DNA of 64,000 nucleotides, taken from NCBI GenBank assembly GCA_964540905.1, contig CAZIOS010000001.1, positions 124,001-188,000 of the forward strand, in the 5' to 3' direction. A program made the translations under genes and the position numbers. Below, piece by piece: positions 61,133-64,000 of this stretch. The stretch is from VAYN01 sp964540905. Lineage in GTDB: Bacteria > Actinomycetota > Thermoleophilia > Solirubrobacterales > 70-9. A model generated the notes under the pieces. The model was not told the origin of the DNA, searched no databases, and worked only from the letters and a program-made list of their open reading frames with translations. The stretch's first letter is position 1, and each line of letters begins with the position of its first letter.

Positions 61133-62578
61133 TCACCCCTCCGCATCCACCCGCCGCGCCGCCCGCAGGCCGCTTTCGAGCGCTCCCTCCATGTAGCCGC
61201 AGAAGTTCGCGGTGTGCTCGCCGGCGAGGTGGATGCGGCCGTAGGAGCGGCGCAGGGCGGTCCAGAAGTCGGCGACCTGGCCGGGGGCGAAGGCGCTGTA
61301 GGCGCCGCCGTTGAGGGGGCTGTTGGACCAGGGGATCGAGGCGGTGCGGCCCAGCAGGGCGGCGGAGCCGGGGTAGATCCGGTTCAGCTCGGCCGCCGTC
61401 GCCTCGATCCGTTCGCCGCTGGGCGCGGCGGCGGCGGCGAGGCCGGCGTCGCCCGAGGAGTAGGCCATCAGGATCCCCCGCCCGCCGGGCTGGCGGTCGG
61501 TCGCCTCCCAGGTGGTCGAGACGGGGAGGTCGGTGAAGGTGTCGCCGCTCCAGCCGCGCCGGTGCCAGAAGCGCCGGCCGTACTGGAGCGTGGTCTTGGT
61601 GATCGGCCCGTACTGCAGTTCGCGGATCGCGGCGGCGAGCGCATCGGGCAGCGCCGGCTCGAAGCGAACCCCGCGCAGGCCCGGCAGCGCCGCCGCGAGG
61701 ATCACGTGGTCTCCCTCGAACTCGCCGCCGCCGGCGCTGACGCGGACCCCGCTCGCGGTGGACCTGACCCGGGTCACCCGCGCCCCCAGGCGCGGCGGCC
61801 GCGCCAGCCGGCGGGCGAACCCGCTCGCGATCTGATCGTTGCCGCCGTGGACGCGGAAGGCCTCGACGCCGGAGTCGGGGGTGTTCCAGGTCACCTTGTT
61901 CTCGATCAGCAGGAACAGCAGCGAGAGCTTCTCGGGCTCAATCGCGTAGTCGTCGCGGATTTCGCGATCGAGGATCTCGCGTGGGCGGCCGGCGATCCCG
62001 AGCCGGTCGCTGAAGTCGGCGACGGTGAGGCGGTCGTAGGACGCCCCCGCGGCGGCCGGGTCGGCGGGGTCGAGGTGGCGGCCGAGGCGCCAGGCCTGGT
62101 CGTAGAAGCGTTCGATCTCGGGGTGGGTCTCGGGGCCCGCGAAGCGCCGCAGCGGCTGCAGCCGGCCGCCGACGTAGGCGGCGTCTTCGTAGCGTTCCTC
62201 GCTGTGGCGGACGTCGTCCAGCCGCAGCCCGAAGCGCTTGGCGAAGCGGCGCATCTCGCGGTGGGTGGTGTCGATGTACTCGCCCCCCGCCTCGGCGACC
62301 TGGCCGCCGGCGAAGCCGCGCAGGGTGTGGCAGCGGCCGCCGAGCCGGTTGCGCGCCTCCAGCACGACGACCTGCCAGCCGCGGCGCTCCAGCTCCCAGG
62401 CCGCGCTCAGCCCGGCCAGCCCGGCGCCGACCACGATCACCCGCCCCCGGTGGGAGCCGCCGCGGGCGGCGATCCTCCTGTTGAGGCCGAGGTAGACGGC
62501 CGCGGCGCCGACCGCGCCGACGGTCAGCAGCTCGCGACGTCTGACCCGAGTCGACCCCGGGGCCGGCTCGGTATCCAC
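61133..62578 (-). CDS. Flavin monoamine oxidase, putative Tat substrate
   Basis: 481 aa from GTG 62578. Tat-like start RVRRRELLTVGAVGAAAVYLG, FAD fold VIVVGAGLAGLSAAWELERRG and VVVLEARNRLGGRCHTLRG, C-terminal FAD motif GRIHLAGEHTANFCGYMEGALESGLRAARRV. The substrate domain resembles bacterial amine oxidases. The frame extends to 62797, which would overlap the next gene. Substrate unknown. Confidence 0.88.
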   Translation of the reverse strand: MDTEPAPGSTRVRRRELLTVGAVGAAAVYLGLNRRIAARGGSHRGRVIVVGAGLAGLSAAWELERRGWQVVVLEARNRLGGRCHTLRGFAGGQVAEAGGEYIDTTHREMRRFAKRFGLRLDDVRHSEERYEDAAYVGGRLQPLRRFAGPETHPEIERFYDQAWRLGRHLDPADPAAAGASYDRLTVADFSDRLGIAGRPREILDREIRDDYAIEPEKLSLLFLLIENKVTWNTPDSGVEAFRVHGGNDQIASGFARRLARPPRLGARVTRVRSTASGVRVSAGGGEFEGDHVILAAALPGLRGVRFEPALPDALAAAIRELQYGPITKTTLQYGRRFWHRRGWSGDTFTDLPVSTTWEATDRQPGGRGILMAYSSGDAGLAAAAAPSGERIEATAAELNRIYPGSAALLGRTASIPWSNSPLNGGAYSAFAPGQVADFWTALRRSYGRIHLAGEHTANFCGYMEGALESGLRAARRVDAEG

Positions 62579-62595
62579 CCGATCCAGGTCCGGCC

Positions 62596-62904
62596 TCAGC
62601 CGCCGGCCATCGCCGCCTGGGCCTCGGCCAGCTTCGCCCTTACCGTCTCGGCTCCCTCCTTGAGCTCGAGCAGCGGGCGCACCTCCCAGGTGACCAGCCC
62701 GAACAGGGGGTAATCGGCCATCAGGTCCAGGACCTCGCGATGGGAAGCGGCATTGGTGACGCTGAAGCCGCCGCCCTCCACGAACCCGAAGACGCAATCG
62801 AAGGTGCCGTTCTCGACCTTCCCCTCGAGCCAGGCGATCGCGGCGTCGAACTGCTCGGGCGTCGGCGGCAGCGGGCCGGGGGTGGCGCTGACGAGGTACT
62901 TCAT
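62596..62904 (-). CDS. YciI/muconolactone-isomerase-like small protein
   Basis: 102 aa. KYLVSATPGPLPPTPEQFDAAIAWLEGKVENG ... FGFVEGGGFSVTNAASHREVLDLMADYPLFGLVTWEVRPLLEL has the ferredoxin-like layout of YCII/DUF3303 proteins. A purine-rich GAAGGAG precedes the ATG. Located 17 bases upstream of the amine oxidase on the same strand. Confidence 0.72.
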   Translation of the reverse strand: MKYLVSATPGPLPPTPEQFDAAIAWLEGKVENGTFDCVFGFVEGGGFSVTNAASHREVLDLMADYPLFGLVTWEVRPLLELKEGAETVRAKLAEAQAAMAGG

Positions 62905-63000
62905 CTCAACTCCTTCGCTTGGGGATGCCTGTCTGCCAGCAGTATCCCCCCGGACCGGCGCGGGTCAAGCGCTCACGCAGAGTGCGCCACGAGGCCGGGC

Positions 63001-63948
63001 TTAGCCCGCGCGCGCCTGTCGCCGCAGCAGCGCCCGCAGGGTCGAGCCGTGGCGGTAGCCGACCAGCGGCGCGATCTGGTCGTAGCTGAGGTCGGTGGTG
63101 CGGCGGAGGTGGTTGGCGCGCTCGGCGCGCAGGCGCTTGACCAGGTCGTGGGGGCTGAGGCCGGCGCGGGCGCGGCAGCGGCGCTCGAGGGTGCGGCGGG
63201 TGGTGCCGATCGCGGCGGCGGCGTCCCCGATCGTGAGCTCGGCGTCGAGGTGCTCGCGGGCCCAGTCCTCGAACTCGCTGACCAGGGTGTCGGCGGCGGC
63301 GAGGTGGCCGGCCGCGGCGCCGACGCTTAGCGCTGGGCGCTCGTCGATCAGCAGGAAGCGGGCGGCGGCGTCGGCCAGCCGCGGGCTGACCCGGGCGACG
63401 AGGTTGATGCCGAGGTCGATGTGGGCGAAGGCGGCGCCGGCGGTGGTGACCGGGCCGTCCTCGACGACCATCCGCGACATCTCCAGCTCGACCTGCGGGT
63501 AGAGCCGCCGGAACTCGGCGGTCAGCCACCAGCAGGTGGTCGCGGCGCGGCCGTCGAGCGCGCCGGCGTCGGCGAGCACGAAGGTGCCGGTGCAGGCGGC
63601 GGCGAGCGCGGGCGGGCCGTCGCCCCGGGCCAGCCGGTTGCGCAGGCGCCGGATCGGCGCGGAGGCAAGCGCCTCGGAGAGCGCCGCCGGCGTCGCCACG
63701 CCGAGGCCGGGGACAACCAGCAGGTCCAGCTCGGCCAGCGCGTCGTCCGCGCCGACGACTCGGTCCATCGCCAGGGTCAGCCCGGCCGCGGTCGTCACCT
63801 TCGCGGCGCTGCCGACAGTCAGCACCGCGATCGGATCGATCGCGGGATCGACCGTCGGCCGCAGCCGCTCCGCCGTGTGGAAGACGTCCAGCAGCGTGGT
63901 CAGGCCGGAGTCGAAGCAGCCGGGAACCACGGTGAGGGCGACGCGCAT
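63001..63948 (-). CDS. GlxA-type AraC transcription regulator
   Basis: 315 aa from ATG 63948. N-terminal DJ-1/PfpI-like domain (MRVALTVVPGCFDSGLTTLLDVF ... LDLLVVPGLG ... LAAACTGTFVLADAGALDGRAATTCWW, about 1-190) and two AraC HTH motifs at the C-terminus (LTIGDAAAAIGTTRRTLERRCRA; LSYDQIAPLVGYRHGSTLRALLRR). Such regulators control nearby catabolic genes. The remaining 52 bases to the window end show no gene. Confidence 0.9.
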   Translation of the reverse strand: MRVALTVVPGCFDSGLTTLLDVFHTAERLRPTVDPAIDPIAVLTVGSAAKVTTAAGLTLAMDRVVGADDALAELDLLVVPGLGVATPAALSEALASAPIRRLRNRLARGDGPPALAAACTGTFVLADAGALDGRAATTCWWLTAEFRRLYPQVELEMSRMVVEDGPVTTAGAAFAHIDLGINLVARVSPRLADAAARFLLIDERPALSVGAAAGHLAAADTLVSEFEDWAREHLDAELTIGDAAAAIGTTRRTLERRCRARAGLSPHDLVKRLRAERANHLRRTTDLSYDQIAPLVGYRHGSTLRALLRRQARAG

Positions 63949-64000
63949 GTCGCAGACGGTAGCGGAGGCGTCGCATCTCATACCAACCGCCGGGCTAGCG

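Overview
The window is high-GC DNA whose codon use and gene content point to an actinobacterium. I think class Thermoleophilia (Solirubrobacterales-like) is the likeliest home, but this is an inference from protein style only. The outer flanks (1-16.9 kb and 52.4-64 kb) read as ordinary chromosome. The middle (about 17.0-52.4 kb) is a mosaic genomic island at a tRNA-Ala gene, and parts of it (about 35-43 kb) are visibly less GC-rich.

Left flank: thiO (partial, behind a TPP riboswitch) lies divergent from thiE. Next come a small membrane protein and a metabolic block: dihydrolipoyl dehydrogenase, a DsbA-like oxidoreductase and the E1alpha-E1beta-E2 genes of a pyruvate (or branched-chain 2-oxoacid) dehydrogenase complex. 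After a membrane protein come lipB-lipA, which make the lipoyl cofactor that complex needs. Then follow a secreted beta-propeller/PKD protein, small hypotheticals, tRNA-Ala(UGC), a DrrAB-type ABC exporter and an acidic proline-rich protein.

Island: tRNA-Ala(CGC) at 16994-17066 supplies a 44-bp sequence repeated exactly at 52335-52378, 42 bp of it also at 50049-50090, with degenerate copies at 43547-43591 and 39728-39742. The left part is a mobility module on the minus strand with overlapping genes: a TraG/VirD4-like ATPase, a replication-relaxation protein, an excisionase-like HTH protein, a tyrosine integrase and a small membrane protein. The cargo is mostly anti-phage: a 1322-aa HTH/nuclease-like giant protein; a type II CBASS operon (TIR-SAVED effector, CD-NTase, separate E2 and E1, JAB protease); an AlbA/Schlafen-like protein and a NucS-like nuclease; a PaeR7I/XhoI-like restriction-modification pair with a third gene; and a SIR2-STAND protein coupled to an ImmA/IrrE-type metalloprotease. 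A decayed stretch follows. The last unit, between two att copies, holds a single GGDEF-EAL protein.

Three att copies sit at the end of a shared module of about 160-190 bp that begins with a GGGCACT/AGTGCCC hairpin, as if several elements had stacked in tandem at one tRNA site. The best candidates for something undescribed are this stacked-att defence island, the SIR2-STAND/protease pair with a degenerate P-loop, and the self-regulated HTH-nuclease giant.

Right flank: a membrane protein, a methyltransferase plus UbiA-like protein, a cysteine-dioxygenase/amidohydrolase operon, an isoprenylcysteine-methyltransferase-like protein, a DUF2867 protein under a palindromic operator, small secreted proteins, a PIN toxin-antitoxin pair, a frameshifted paralogue of an island membrane protein, a flavin amine oxidase and a GlxA-type AraC regulator.
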